Shown here: positions 44,061 to 52,099 of the stretch, in pieces
Layout: the number at the start of each line of letters is the position of its first letter
How positions within the stretch are numbered: position 1 is the stretch's first letter
Origin: Klebsiella oxytoca NBRC 105695
Lineage (GTDB): Bacteria; Pseudomonadota; Gammaproteobacteria; Enterobacterales; Enterobacteriaceae
DNA length: 64,000 nucleotides
Reading direction: 5' to 3'
Assembly: GCF_001598695.1 (NCBI RefSeq)
Contig: NZ_BCZK01000001.1
Span: 558,001 to 622,000, forward strand
Made by a program: the position numbers and the translations under genes
The notes under the pieces: model-generated
The model's input: the letters and a program-made list of their open reading frames with translations, nothing else
Databases searched by the model: none
What the model was told of the DNA's origin: nothing

Positions 44061-44150
44061 AGATCCTGTTGAAAATGTACCTTATCAGCCGTGGCCACCT
44101 CTGGGTGGCTTTTTTATGACATAATAGACTCGCTCCGTTTGTCGTTGAAA

Positions 44151-44286
44151 CCTTCCGCTACTGGGGGAGAATCATCTATCTGACTGACACGATATCAATG
44201 TCTGGACAAGCAGACCAAGCGAGATATTTTGTGCACAGCAAATCGGACCTGACCAATTGTCCATAACAAACTGAAAAGGCGAATAA
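44151..44286 (+). repeat. decayed second copy of the Rz1 tail
   Basis: This stretch repeats, with many changes, the DNA at about 43462-43585 (ATCATCTA-CTGACTGAC, GACAAGCAGAC-AAGCGAGA and so on), including the end of Rz1, but its frame is broken. It marks a duplication that flanks the membrane-protein insert. Confidence 0.65.
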
Positions 44287-44430
44287 ATGAGTGCTGTTGA
44301 ACCGCAGGATGGCAGCACCGTAAAGTGCTCTCGCAAGTTAACTCCTGATGATTTTGAGCGAATGAGTCGCCTGAAAGGAGTGAGCCGTCATTTTTGCAGT
44401 CCGCTGGATACGGGCTGTAGCGCGCCCTGA
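44287..44430 (+). CDS. short ORF, intact copy related to the truncated ORF after Rz1
   Basis: The 47-residue frame MSAVEPQDGSTVKCSRKL continues to FERMSRLKGVSRHF. Its start resembles the 19-codon ORF at 43586. Relatives of this small protein follow spanins in other phages, as far as I recall. It may be functional or a remnant. Confidence 0.4.
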   Translation: MSAVEPQDGSTVKCSRKLTPDDFERMSRLKGVSRHFCSPLDTGCSAP

Positions 44431-44502
44431 TGCTGATTGCTGAGTTGTTTCGGTTATTGAAGCCTAAGAGTGTACTTAAGCTTCAGAAAAGCAGTCAATC
44501 AG

Positions 44503-44673
44503 TTACTTTATAGGTTTACTTTCTGAGGGTAGGAAAATATTTCCGCAGTATGGGCAGATCAATGTTATATCGTTTTTTATTCTCGACAGGCTATGTGTTG
44601 ACTGGCGAGAGCAGTGAGGACAGGTGCTTTTTACAGGTCTAAGTGTACGTATTTTGTCTTTGAGCATCGACAT
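44503..44673 (-). CDS. YnfU-like small zinc-ribbon protein
   Basis: This 56-residue product MSMLKDKIRTLRPVKSTCPH has two Cys pairs, CPHC and CPYCG, forming a zinc ribbon. GAGG stands nine bases before the start. It resembles in pattern the YnfU zinc-binding protein of the Qin prophage. It reads against the late genes, so it has its own promoter, perhaps active in the lysogen. The function is unknown. Confidence 0.65.
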   Translation of the reverse strand: MSMLKDKIRTLRPVKSTCPHCSRQSTHSLSRIKNDITLICPYCGNIFLPSESKPIK

Positions 44674-45559
44674 GGTTTTTATCCTCGTTAGTGATTGCTA
44701 ACCATACACCTCAGGACAGAAAATAGCTCGCTTTATAACCGTTATTTTTTTGAGGCTACTTCGTTGTAGATGACAACGCACGACTAAAGCTAATCTCGTT
44801 AGGTCAGGGCCGTTGCACCTTTCGACGACGGGTAAATCAGCTAACGACATCTTCAAAGATTTTCATTGCGTGAGTGTGTTAACCCTTGGCGGGATAATCA
44901 TCTGCCTGGACAGACTATTTTAGTGGCATTTGTCGGTTAAAAAGACGAACTGCCATAATTATATGTTCGTTAGTATGAAAAAAAATGAAATACACTACTA
45001 TCATTGCACCTCCGTCCCCAACACCAGTTTGTCGGAGGTCAGTTGCTCGTTTGGATAAATCTCTCCCGGATGGCTCCTGAGAGTTTATTTAATCGATAAC
45101 TGTGCATGACAAAAGGCCGCATCTCTTTTGCGGCCTTTTTCATAGCCATCAGAAAGGCCACATTTCGGAGGCACTCCACGTAGGTAGTTTTTTTAATGGC
45201 TATAACAATGTGCCTTCGATTGTTACGCATAGGGAGTTAACCCCCGTGGCTTATGCTGCAATTGCAGACGAACGATACACAGCAGGAATGACCTGTGAGC
45301 GGATTTACGAATCGGTGAGAACCTCTGTCCCCGCCAAGGGGTAACATAATCAAAAATCCCTGATAGGGGATTACTGAGGACAGTATGACCTTAATCCAGC
45401 ACATTAAAATGCAGGGAGATGCGATATGTAACAAGGAGGCAGAAATTATAGCTCTTAGGATGGTTAATATTCAGGGGCAGCGGCAAGTACCATGTGATAA
45501 CAAGCCGCAGTTGGGGGAAGGGAGCTCGGAAACTAGAGTTGTATTTCTGCCAGTATGGC
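44674..45559. other. long accessory gap without a firm gene
   Basis: About 890 bases. The only strong element is a terminator AAAGGCCGC and GCGGCCTTTTT (45112-45140). Frames at 45102-45344 (80 codons, crossing the terminator) and 45385-45570 (61 codons, with GAGGACA before its ATG) have no family resemblance. The content is AT-rich and looks like decayed cargo. Confidence 0.45.
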
Positions 45560-46021
45560 TTAACTGTTAAATAATAACTCAAATTTATTATTTTTGTAGT
45601 CAAGCGTGAATGTGCAGTGTTGCAGAAACTCCATTCCAAGAATTGCTTTGAAATGACGCCCATTATCAACTAAAGGTGTTGCATGAAATTCTTGAGAAAA
45701 AAGGCGCCCGTCCAATGTTAGGCTCATAATAGCCCTTCGAGAAGTTGAATTAATTGTAGAAGTTCCTCCCTGTACCTGTATTTCTCGAGTAACTGGGAGT
45801 TCTAATTCATCAGCAAAATTATTATCGATATAACAAGCGGTAGCACCAGTATCGATCAGAACCATGACTGATTGATGTTTCTCGGGGCTCGGCATGTGGT
45901 AATGATTATCTTTGTCAGCTGCAGCAAATGTAACAGCTATCACGGGTACAGCCTTTGGTTGCGGTGTAGTTGAAAGTTCCCCGCTGTCGTTCATAAAGTA
46001 TATTGGTAAATTAATTGCCAT
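45560..46021 (-). CDS. retropepsin-like (clan AA) aspartic protease
   Basis: This 153-residue product starts MAINLPIYFMND. It has the single-domain aspartic protease pattern: VMVLIDTGATACYIDNNFA holds the catalytic DTGA at about residue 70, and KAILGMEFLQ is the second hydrophobic-hydrophobic-Gly motif. It is long enough for one lobe, so a retroviral-type dimer would be needed. I chose the ATG at 46021 with TAGGAA upstream; the frame opens 14 codons earlier. It is coded against the late genes between lysis and terminase. The target is unknown. Confidence 0.78.
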   Translation of the reverse strand: MAINLPIYFMNDSGELSTTPQPKAVPVIAVTFAAADKDNHYHMPSPEKHQSVMVLIDTGATACYIDNNFADELELPVTREIQVQGGTSTINSTSRRAIMSLTLDGRLFSQEFHATPLVDNGRHFKAILGMEFLQHCTFTLDYKNNKFELLFNS

Positions 46022-46150
46022 TTCATTTCCTAAAGCAGAACTAATCAGCCAATTTTCTGCCATTACATGTTCGTCTGTGTCCCACCACGGACGGGCCGAG
46101 CTATAACCTTACATGCTGAGGTTTCACAGTAACATCCTGATGTTTAACCA

Positions 46151-46175
46151 GTAGCCTCGCATCTGCGGGGCTTTT
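46151..46175 (+). terminator. terminator-like hairpin
   Basis: AGCCTCGC-atct-GCGGGGCT followed by TTTT reads rightward ahead of the small paralogue ORF. Confidence 0.55.
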
Positions 46176-46195
46176 GGTATTCGTGATGCCACATG

Positions 46196-46357
46196 ATGAA
46201 GAGCTTAAAAATTGAATACGTAGGAGGGAAGCTGGTGGTGATTGAGTATGACGATTTGTCATTCGCATCGCTGCCAGTTTCAGAGTTTCCCATCGACAGT
46301 GCCGCTTTAACTCTCTCCAAATTCATGCTTGAGGATGAGTATGCCTCCACGAGCTAA
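46196..46357 (+). CDS. small protein paralogous to the protein at 46711
   Basis: This 53-residue product MKSLKIEYVGGKLVVIEYDD shares its opening pattern (MK-LKIEYV-G-LV) with the 98-residue protein at 46711. An ATG one codon earlier is possible. Its end overlaps the broken HNH gene. It may be a functional small protein or a shortened duplicate. Confidence 0.5.
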   Translation: MKSLKIEYVGGKLVVIEYDDLSFASLPVSEFPIDSAALTLSKFMLEDEYASTS

Positions 46358-46714
46358 ACGACCTTGCCGGCACAGAGGATGCGCGGCAGTGACGAATGAT
46401 GTCAGTGGATACTGTGAGATCCACCGGCAGCAACACATTGGCGATGGTTGGCGTAACCATCAGAGCGGAAAAAGCCGACAGCAACGCGGATACGGTCGTC
46501 CCTGGGAAATCATTCGTGCCTCATTCGTGCCCGAATTCTCGTGCGCGACAAATATCTTTGCCAGAACTGTCGACGTAACGGCATCGCCACCAAAGCCGCC
46601 AGCGTAGATCACAAAATCCCAAAAGCCCACGGTGGTACTGATGACGATTCCAATTTTGAATCGTTGTGCTGGCCGTGCCACAGAAAGAAAACCGCAACAG
46701 AGAGAACACGATGA
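46341..46714 (+). pseudogene. phage HNH endonuclease, frameshifted by an 11-base duplication
   Basis: The frame starts MPPRAKRPCRHRGCAAVTND and runs to GRPWEIIRA, then loses sense. After the 11-base tandem repeat at 46510-46531 the proper continuation is in another frame: RDKYLCQNCRRNG, the HNH core VDHKIPKAHGG and NFESLCWPCHRKKT, ending at 46714. Removing one repeat copy restores one continuous protein (about 120 residues). Such HNH proteins assist terminase in cos-type phages. An intact HNH gene lies at 47468. Confidence 0.85.
46510..46531 (+). repeat. 11-base tandem duplication
   Basis: TCATTCGTGCC occurs twice head to tail (46510-46520 and 46521-46531). It adds 11 bases and so breaks the HNH frame. 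Confidence 0.9.
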
Positions 46715-47007
46715 AGAATTTAAAAATTGAATACGTTGATGGCCAACTCGTTACCGTTGATGTTGAGGGGATTTCGATGCTCAATGCAGGACTATCGGGC
46801 CTGAACTTCAGCCATTTTCTGGGGAAAGAACCGCATCTCAAGTTTGAGGTAGGTGGTGAAATTCCCGAGGGACTGGTTCCCGTTCAACCGCAACCGCAAG
46901 AGCCACAGCAAGCGCAAGCGTTCGAAGGCGAGCACCTGCCAGCCGAAAGCGCACCGCGCCATCAGCGTAACCGCAATAAAAATCGCAACCGTAACCGGAG
47001 CCATTAA
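46711..47007 (+). CDS. phage protein with basic repeat tail
   Basis: This 98-residue product MKNLKIEYVDGQLVTVDVEG has a Pro/Gln-rich middle (VQPQPQEPQQAQ) and a C-terminus of alternating Arg/Asn/Lys (RNRNKNRNRNRSH), suggesting nucleic-acid contact. Its start overlaps the end of the HNH frame (ATGA). It is paralogous at the N-terminus to the ORF at 46196. The function is unknown. Confidence 0.65.
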   Translation: MKNLKIEYVDGQLVTVDVEGISMLNAGLSGLNFSHFLGKEPHLKFEVGGEIPEGLVPVQPQPQEPQQAQAFEGEHLPAESAPRHQRNRNKNRNRNRSH

Positions 47008-47009
47008 TC

Positions 47010-47444
47010 ATGTTCAGTCGTGATGATTTAACTATTTCAATGTACTACGCATCATCCACTGATGCTGAATCAGGTAACAAGCTGGCCACAATGACTATCG
47101 AAGTGCGCGATACAACTCCGATTGCTGATCTGGCCCTGATGACACAGCTGCAGTGTGTGACCGATAAGGCGAAAAAGAAAACTTACTCGGTAGGCAAGCA
47201 AAGTATCGCCAACGGTTCCGATCCTCTTCTGGTGGCCATTGAAGGCCACTGGCGGACTGGTACGGAGGCGCTGGTCAAAGAGCTGATTGCAGAGGTGATG
47301 GATTTCATCGCCGGCAGCGTAGGACAGGAAAGTACCTGGGTTGGACAGTACGGGCTTAAGGTATTTGAGAATGCACCGTTGGCAGAACGTCTCCCGGAGA
47401 ATGTGCTGCGGGCGGATGGTATTGCGGAGTCAACGGCATCCTGA
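47010..47444 (+). CDS. phage protein of unknown function before terminase
   Basis: This 144-residue soluble protein, MFSRDDLTISMYYASSTDAE, has an alpha/beta pattern and no recognised motif. It lies two bases after the basic-tail protein and ahead of the intact HNH gene, so it belongs to the packaging-proximal late operon. Confidence 0.65.
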   Translation: MFSRDDLTISMYYASSTDAESGNKLATMTIEVRDTTPIADLALMTQLQCVTDKAKKKTYSVGKQSIANGSDPLLVAIEGHWRTGTEALVKELIAEVMDFIAGSVGQESTWVGQYGLKVFENAPLAERLPENVLRADGIAESTAS

Positions 47445-47467
47445 GGTCACCACCAATGAGGTAGAGG

Positions 47468-47809
47468 ATGAATAATAGGCCCCGTATATATAACAACAAA
47501 TGGGATAAGGCGCGTTTGTCATTCCTGCGTAAGCATCCGCTGTGTGTGATGTGTCATGAACAGGGCAGAACAACTGCCGCTACAGTCGTTGACCACATTA
47601 TTCCTCACAAGCTTAAAGATGCGCTGATTTCTTGCGACCTAAGGTTAATCGCTGTAGCTCAAAAGCTTTTCTGGGACAGAAAAAACTGGCAGGGACTCTG
47701 CAAATCTCATCATGACTCAACGAAACAGCGAATGGAGAAGCGTGGCACCGTCATTGGTTGCGATGAAAGCGGTGTGCCGCTTGATCCGAATTCCCACTGG
47801 TTCAAATGA
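47468..47809 (+). CDS. HNH endonuclease, HK97 gp74-like
   Basis: This 113-residue product has an HNH domain with two CxxC-type pairs (CVMCHEQG and CKSHH) and the catalytic VVDHIIPHKL. Such proteins work with the large terminase in cos cleavage of HK97-type phages. It lies directly upstream of the small terminase gene, which is the usual position. It is intact, unlike the copy at 46341. Confidence 0.88.
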   Translation: MNNRPRIYNNKWDKARLSFLRKHPLCVMCHEQGRTTAATVVDHIIPHKLKDALISCDLRLIAVAQKLFWDRKNWQGLCKSHHDSTKQRMEKRGTVIGCDESGVPLDPNSHWFK

Positions 47810-47926
47810 TGATGGTCCTACGGGGGGAGGGGGGATCTAAACTTCAGCGCCCTGACCCCAAATGACCGCCGCTTGTCCTTTGTGTGCACAACCGCGAAAT
47901 GAAAAGTTTTTTTCCTGGAGGTTCTG
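47810..47926 (+). other. candidate cos region
   Basis: The gap between the HNH gene and the small terminase holds a G-rich run (GGGGGGAGGGGGG at about 47823-47835). In HK97-like phages cos lies in this place, so this is the best candidate, but the cut site cannot be read from sequence alone. Confidence 0.35.
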
Positions 47927-48391
47927 ATGGCCGGACGACGCCCGAAACCGACACACCTCAAAGTGGTTACCGGCAATCCGGGCAAACGAAAACTCAACGA
48001 TAAGGAACCCACGCCAGCGAAAGAAATCCCGAGTCCTCCGGCCCATCTTACTGACTGGGGAAAAGTAGCCTGGGGACGGTTGACTGTTCTTCTTGACGGG
48101 ATGGGGGTTCTCACCGTCGCGGATACGCTGGCGCTTGAACGTCTCTGCGATATCTATGCCGACATCCTGCAACTGCGTGACACGATTGCGGTGGAAGGCA
48201 GAACCTATACCGTCCAGACCGATGGCGGTTTTTTGATTAAGGCTAATCCGGCGGTTTCAATGCTGGCTGATGCCGACCGTCGTTTTAAAAGCTACCTGGT
48301 AGAATTCGGTCTGACGCCGGCGGCAAGGACGAAGGTGAAAGTTAATGGCGAAACCCCCGAAGAGGACACGCTCGACAAGTTCTTCGGTTGA
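47927..48391 (+). CDS. terminase small subunit (P27 family)
   Basis: This 154-residue protein starts MAGRRPKPTHLKVVTGNPGKRKLN, the P27-family N-terminus, with a helical DNA-binding body. It recognises the packaging site and recruits the large subunit. GGAGG precedes the ATG. Its 3' end overlaps the large-subunit gene by 47 bases. Confidence 0.92.
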   Translation: MAGRRPKPTHLKVVTGNPGKRKLNDKEPTPAKEIPSPPAHLTDWGKVAWGRLTVLLDGMGVLTVADTLALERLCDIYADILQLRDTIAVEGRTYTVQTDGGFLIKANPAVSMLADADRRFKSYLVEFGLTPAARTKVKVNGETPEEDTLDKFFG

Positions 48392-50081
48392 TCCGGCCAC
48401 GCAGTACGCGCTGGACGTGACCTCCGGAAAAGAGTTGGCGGGGCCGGACATTCGTAATGCCTGCAAGCGTCATCTTAAGGATCTGGATTCCTGCCATGCG
48501 CGTGGGCTCAGTTGGGACGCTGAGGCGGCACTGCGTTCAATTGATTATTTTGCCAAAGTGTTGAAGCTTAATGGTGGTGATTTTGAAGGTGCCCCTTTTG
48601 TTCTTCTTCCCTGGCAGTGCTTCATTGTTGGCTCCATTTTTGGCTGGAAAAATTCGAAAGGATATCGACGCTTTCGCATGGTTTATGTGGAGTCCGGGAA
48701 AGGTTCCGGCAAATCACCGCTTTCTGCAGGGATCGGTCTTTACTGCCTGACAGCGGATAAAGAGCCGCGTGCTGAAGTTTATGCCGCGGCGACGAAGAAG
48801 GACCAGGCGATGGTTCTTTTCCGTGATGCGGTAGCGATGGTCGATCAATCGCCGGCGCTTTCCGCGCGCATCCAGAAATCAGGCGGTGCGGGAAAAGAGT
48901 GGAATCTGGCATTTCTGCAGGCAGGCTCCTTCTTTCGTCCAATCAGTTCTGATGATGGTCAGTCGGGACCTCGTCCCCACTGTGCGCTCATTGATGAGGT
49001 CCATGAGCACAAAAGTAACCAGGTCGTGGAAATGATGCGAGCCGGTACTAAGGGGCGTCGGCAGGCTCTTATTTTCATGATAACCAACAGCGGCCACGAT
49101 AAAACCAGCGTCTGCTTTGACTACCATGAGTACGGGCGAAAGGTCGCTGAAGGCTCGATTGAAGATGATAGCTTCTTCTCCTTTATCTGTTCTCTGGATG
49201 AGGGAGATGATCCTTTCAAGGATGAAACCTGCTGGAAAAAAGCTAACCCATCGTTGGGACATACCTTTGACGAAAACTATCTTCGGGAGCAGGTCACTCA
49301 GGCCCGGGGCATGCCATCGAAAGAGAGCATTGTTCGCCGGCTTAATTTTTGCCAGTGGGTCGATGCCGATAATCCATGGATGAGCAGCGACGTCTGGATG
49401 GGATGCGAAGAAGCTTTCGACATTGACGAACTGGAAGGTGAGGAGTGTTACGGCGGTCTGGACCTTTCTGGTTCTCGTGATTTGACCGCGCTGGCGCTAT
49501 TTTTCCCTAAGCAGCGGAAACTGCTGGTGGAGTTCTGGACACCAAAAGAGACGTTGCTCGATCGGGCAAAAACCGACCGGGTACCTTATGACGCCTGGGC
49601 TCGTGATGGCCATATTCACACCACGCCGGGAAAGGCAGTGAAATATGGTTTTGTCGCTCAACGAATAGCCGATCTTTCACAGCAATTTCACATCATTGCG
49701 ATTGCCTTTGACCAGTACCGTATTAAGTACCTTGAACCTGAGCTGGAGGAGGCATCAGTTTCTGTCCCGCTTATTCCTCACGCGCAGGGCTATTACAAGG
49801 CAAAAGACTCCGGGTTGTGGATGCCACATTCCATTGAACTCTTCGAGGAGTTGCTTGATGACAGCATCGTCATTATCAAAACCAACCCCTGTCTGCGCTG
49901 GAACGCTGCTTCAGCGGTGACTGAGGCAGACCAGAAAGAAAATCGCATTTTTGCCAAGAAGAAGAGTACGGGCCGTATCGATGGTGTGGTAGCCAGCGCT
50001 ATGGCGATCGGCGCTGCTGAAGGTTACGAGGACGACTCTGGCGATATCGATGATTTTTTCAGTAATCCAATCATAGTGTGA
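48345..50081 (+). CDS. terminase large subunit
   Basis: This 578-residue packaging ATPase/nuclease has Walker A VESGKGSGKSPLSA at about 116-129, Walker B with CALIDEVHEH, and the C-terminal RNase H-like nuclease opening with YGGLDLSGSRDLTAL. It cuts and pumps DNA into the prohead. The start at 48345 overlaps the small subunit, a common arrangement. It is full length for the HK97-type Terminase_1 family. Confidence 0.95.
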   Translation: MAKPPKRTRSTSSSVDPATQYALDVTSGKELAGPDIRNACKRHLKDLDSCHARGLSWDAEAALRSIDYFAKVLKLNGGDFEGAPFVLLPWQCFIVGSIFGWKNSKGYRRFRMVYVESGKGSGKSPLSAGIGLYCLTADKEPRAEVYAAATKKDQAMVLFRDAVAMVDQSPALSARIQKSGGAGKEWNLAFLQAGSFFRPISSDDGQSGPRPHCALIDEVHEHKSNQVVEMMRAGTKGRRQALIFMITNSGHDKTSVCFDYHEYGRKVAEGSIEDDSFFSFICSLDEGDDPFKDETCWKKANPSLGHTFDENYLREQVTQARGMPSKESIVRRLNFCQWVDADNPWMSSDVWMGCEEAFDIDELEGEECYGGLDLSGSRDLTALALFFPKQRKLLVEFWTPKETLLDRAKTDRVPYDAWARDGHIHTTPGKAVKYGFVAQRIADLSQQFHIIAIAFDQYRIKYLEPELEEASVSVPLIPHAQGYYKAKDSGLWMPHSIELFEELLDDSIVIIKTNPCLRWNAASAVTEADQKENRIFAKKKSTGRIDGVVASAMAIGAAEGYEDDSGDIDDFFSNPIIV

Positions 50082-50087
50082 GTCACC

Positions 50088-51407
50088 ATGAATAAAGAGA
50101 AGAAACCCGGTCGGATAAAAAGTGCCGTCCGCCGGTGGCTCGGTATGCCGATATCACTGACGGACGGAGAATTCTGGTCAGCCTGGGCTGGCGGTGAATC
50201 GGCGGCGGGCAAAACCGTCACCGTTGATAAGGCGCTTCAGCTGTCTGCTGTCTGGTCATGTGTCAGGCTGTTATCGGAAACCATCGCCACGCTGCCGGTT
50301 GGCTTTTATGAAAAAACATCCGACGGGCGTCAGAGTGCAAATGAACATCCGCTCTATGAGCTTCTGCATAATCAGCCCAATGCTGATATGACGGCGGTGG
50401 AATTCTGGGAAATGATAATGGCCAGCCTGTTGTTGTGGGGAAATGCTTATGCCGAGATTGACCGTACCGGAAAGCGTATTACGGCGCTGGTACCACTACG
50501 GCCTGAGCGTATGAAGGTGGAACGAAGTCGCGAGGGTGAGCCCATCTATACCTATCGGGATGGAGCAGGCGGCGGAACCCGGAATATTAAAGAACAGAAC
50601 ATGATGCATATCCGCGCATTCAGTACGAATGGCGTGATGGGTCTCTCGCCAGTGAGTTATGCCCGCCAGACCCTGGGGATGGCAATGGCAACGGATGAAG
50701 CCAGCGCGAAGGTATTTAAAAACGGTATGCGCCCAAGCGGCATCCTTTCTATGGAGCAAGTCCTTAAGAAAGAGCAAAGAAACGAGGTGCGGGACAGCCT
50801 GACTGAACAATTCGCTGGATCGATGAATACCGGGAAAATGATGGTGCTGGAAGCTGGAATGAAGTTTCTTCCTGTGGCTATGAATCCGGAGGATGCCCAG
50901 ATGCTCCAGACCCGGGCTTTTAATATTGAGGATATCTGCCGTTGGTTCAGGGTCTGGCCGGGGCTGATTGGTCATAACGCCCAGGGGCAGACGATGTGGG
51001 GGAGTGGGGTGGAGCAGATGTTGATTGGCTTTCTGACTTTCTCTCTTCGCCCCTGGTTGACCCGCATCGAGCAGGCCATCCGTAAAAATCTTCTGGCGCC
51101 AGGTGAACGCAATCGGTACTTCGCTGAGTTCTCAATTGAAGGGCTGCTTCGTGCGGACAGTGCCGCTCGTGCTGCGTTTTATTCAACGATGACTCAGAAC
51201 GGGCTGATGTCCCGTAATGAAGCCCGACAGAAAGAAAATCTGCCACCCAGACCTGGTGCCGATCAACTTACCGTTCAATCCAACCTGCTGCCAATAGATC
51301 TGCTGGGGAAATCTGGCGACGGTGAATCTGCCAAAAACGCACTGCGGGAATGGCTTGGCATTAAATCAGAGGAGACGCCGGAATGTACCGGAAAAACGCA
51401 GCCATGA
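50088..51407 (+). CDS. portal protein (HK97 family)
   Basis: This 439-residue protein forms the dodecameric DNA gate of the head. Family segments include VYACVRLLSE-like VWSCVRLLSETIATLP, the stretch LLLWGNAYAEIDR and WGSGVEQMLIGFLTFSLRPW. It starts six bases after the terminase stop. Its last 25 bases overlap the protease frame. Confidence 0.95.
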   Translation: MNKEKKPGRIKSAVRRWLGMPISLTDGEFWSAWAGGESAAGKTVTVDKALQLSAVWSCVRLLSETIATLPVGFYEKTSDGRQSANEHPLYELLHNQPNADMTAVEFWEMIMASLLLWGNAYAEIDRTGKRITALVPLRPERMKVERSREGEPIYTYRDGAGGGTRNIKEQNMMHIRAFSTNGVMGLSPVSYARQTLGMAMATDEASAKVFKNGMRPSGILSMEQVLKKEQRNEVRDSLTEQFAGSMNTGKMMVLEAGMKFLPVAMNPEDAQMLQTRAFNIEDICRWFRVWPGLIGHNAQGQTMWGSGVEQMLIGFLTFSLRPWLTRIEQAIRKNLLAPGERNRYFAEFSIEGLLRADSAARAAFYSTMTQNGLMSRNEARQKENLPPRPGADQLTVQSNLLPIDLLGKSGDGESAKNALREWLGIKSEETPECTGKTQP

Positions 51408-52090
51408 AAGTAAAGGCATTCGATTTTGATATTAAGGCCGTCAGCGATGATGGCCTTTTTTCTGGGTACGGTTCCGTCTTCGATGTGGTGGACAGCTACA
51501 ACGAAGTGGTTGCACCGGGCGCTTTCCTTGAAAGTATTGAGGAAACCCGGGCAAAGGGCCGAACCTTTCCGGTGCTCTGGCAGCACCGGACAGGTGAGCC
51601 GATAGGGAACTGGGATATCTCGACCCTGAAAGAAGACAAGCATGGTCTGTTTGGCGAAGGGGCACTGTGGCTTGATGACGCAGCTTACGCAAAAACCGCC
51701 TGGCGGGGCATGAAAACCCGGGCAATTACTGGCCTTTCCATTGGCTATTACGTCCGGGAGTCAAATTACGATGAGAAAACCCGGATCCGCACATTAACAA
51801 GGCTCGATCTGGTCGAAATTTCCATCGTCACTGTACCAGCCAACGATGACGCCCGCATTGACGTCATTAAGTCGAAGTTGTCCCACGGCGATCTTCCTTC
51901 ACTACCTGAATTTGAGGGGCTCCTGCGTGAGGCAGGCTTCTCTAAAACGCAGTCCACGGCGATCGCCTGTCGCGGCCTGTCATACCTGCTTGACCGGAGT
52001 GAGTCCGGGGGCGAAGACGGCGAAACCAAATCGGCTATTGCGGCGATGAGCCAGCAACTGTGTCAGTTTTCTCTCCCTAAAATTTTCTAA
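51383..52090 (+). CDS. prohead maturation protease (HK97 gp4-like)
   Basis: This 235-residue serine protease of the herpesvirus-assemblin fold cleaves the capsid delta domain. The likely catalytic residues are His in LWQHRTGEPIG and Ser in ITGLSIGYYV. ATG at 51383 has GGAG at a good spacing. The ATG at 51404, overlapping the portal stop, is the alternative start (MKVKAFDFD). Confidence 0.92.
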   Translation: MYRKNAAMKVKAFDFDIKAVSDDGLFSGYGSVFDVVDSYNEVVAPGAFLESIEETRAKGRTFPVLWQHRTGEPIGNWDISTLKEDKHGLFGEGALWLDDAAYAKTAWRGMKTRAITGLSIGYYVRESNYDEKTRIRTLTRLDLVEISIVTVPANDDARIDVIKSKLSHGDLPSLPEFEGLLREAGFSKTQSTAIACRGLSYLLDRSESGGEDGETKSAIAAMSQQLCQFSLPKIF

Positions 52091-52099
52091 GGAAAAGAT

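Noticed and set aside
45039-45344. Two opposing frames of 63 and 80 codons over a terminator
   Set aside because: Both cross the GGCCGC hairpin and have no family resemblance or convincing start.
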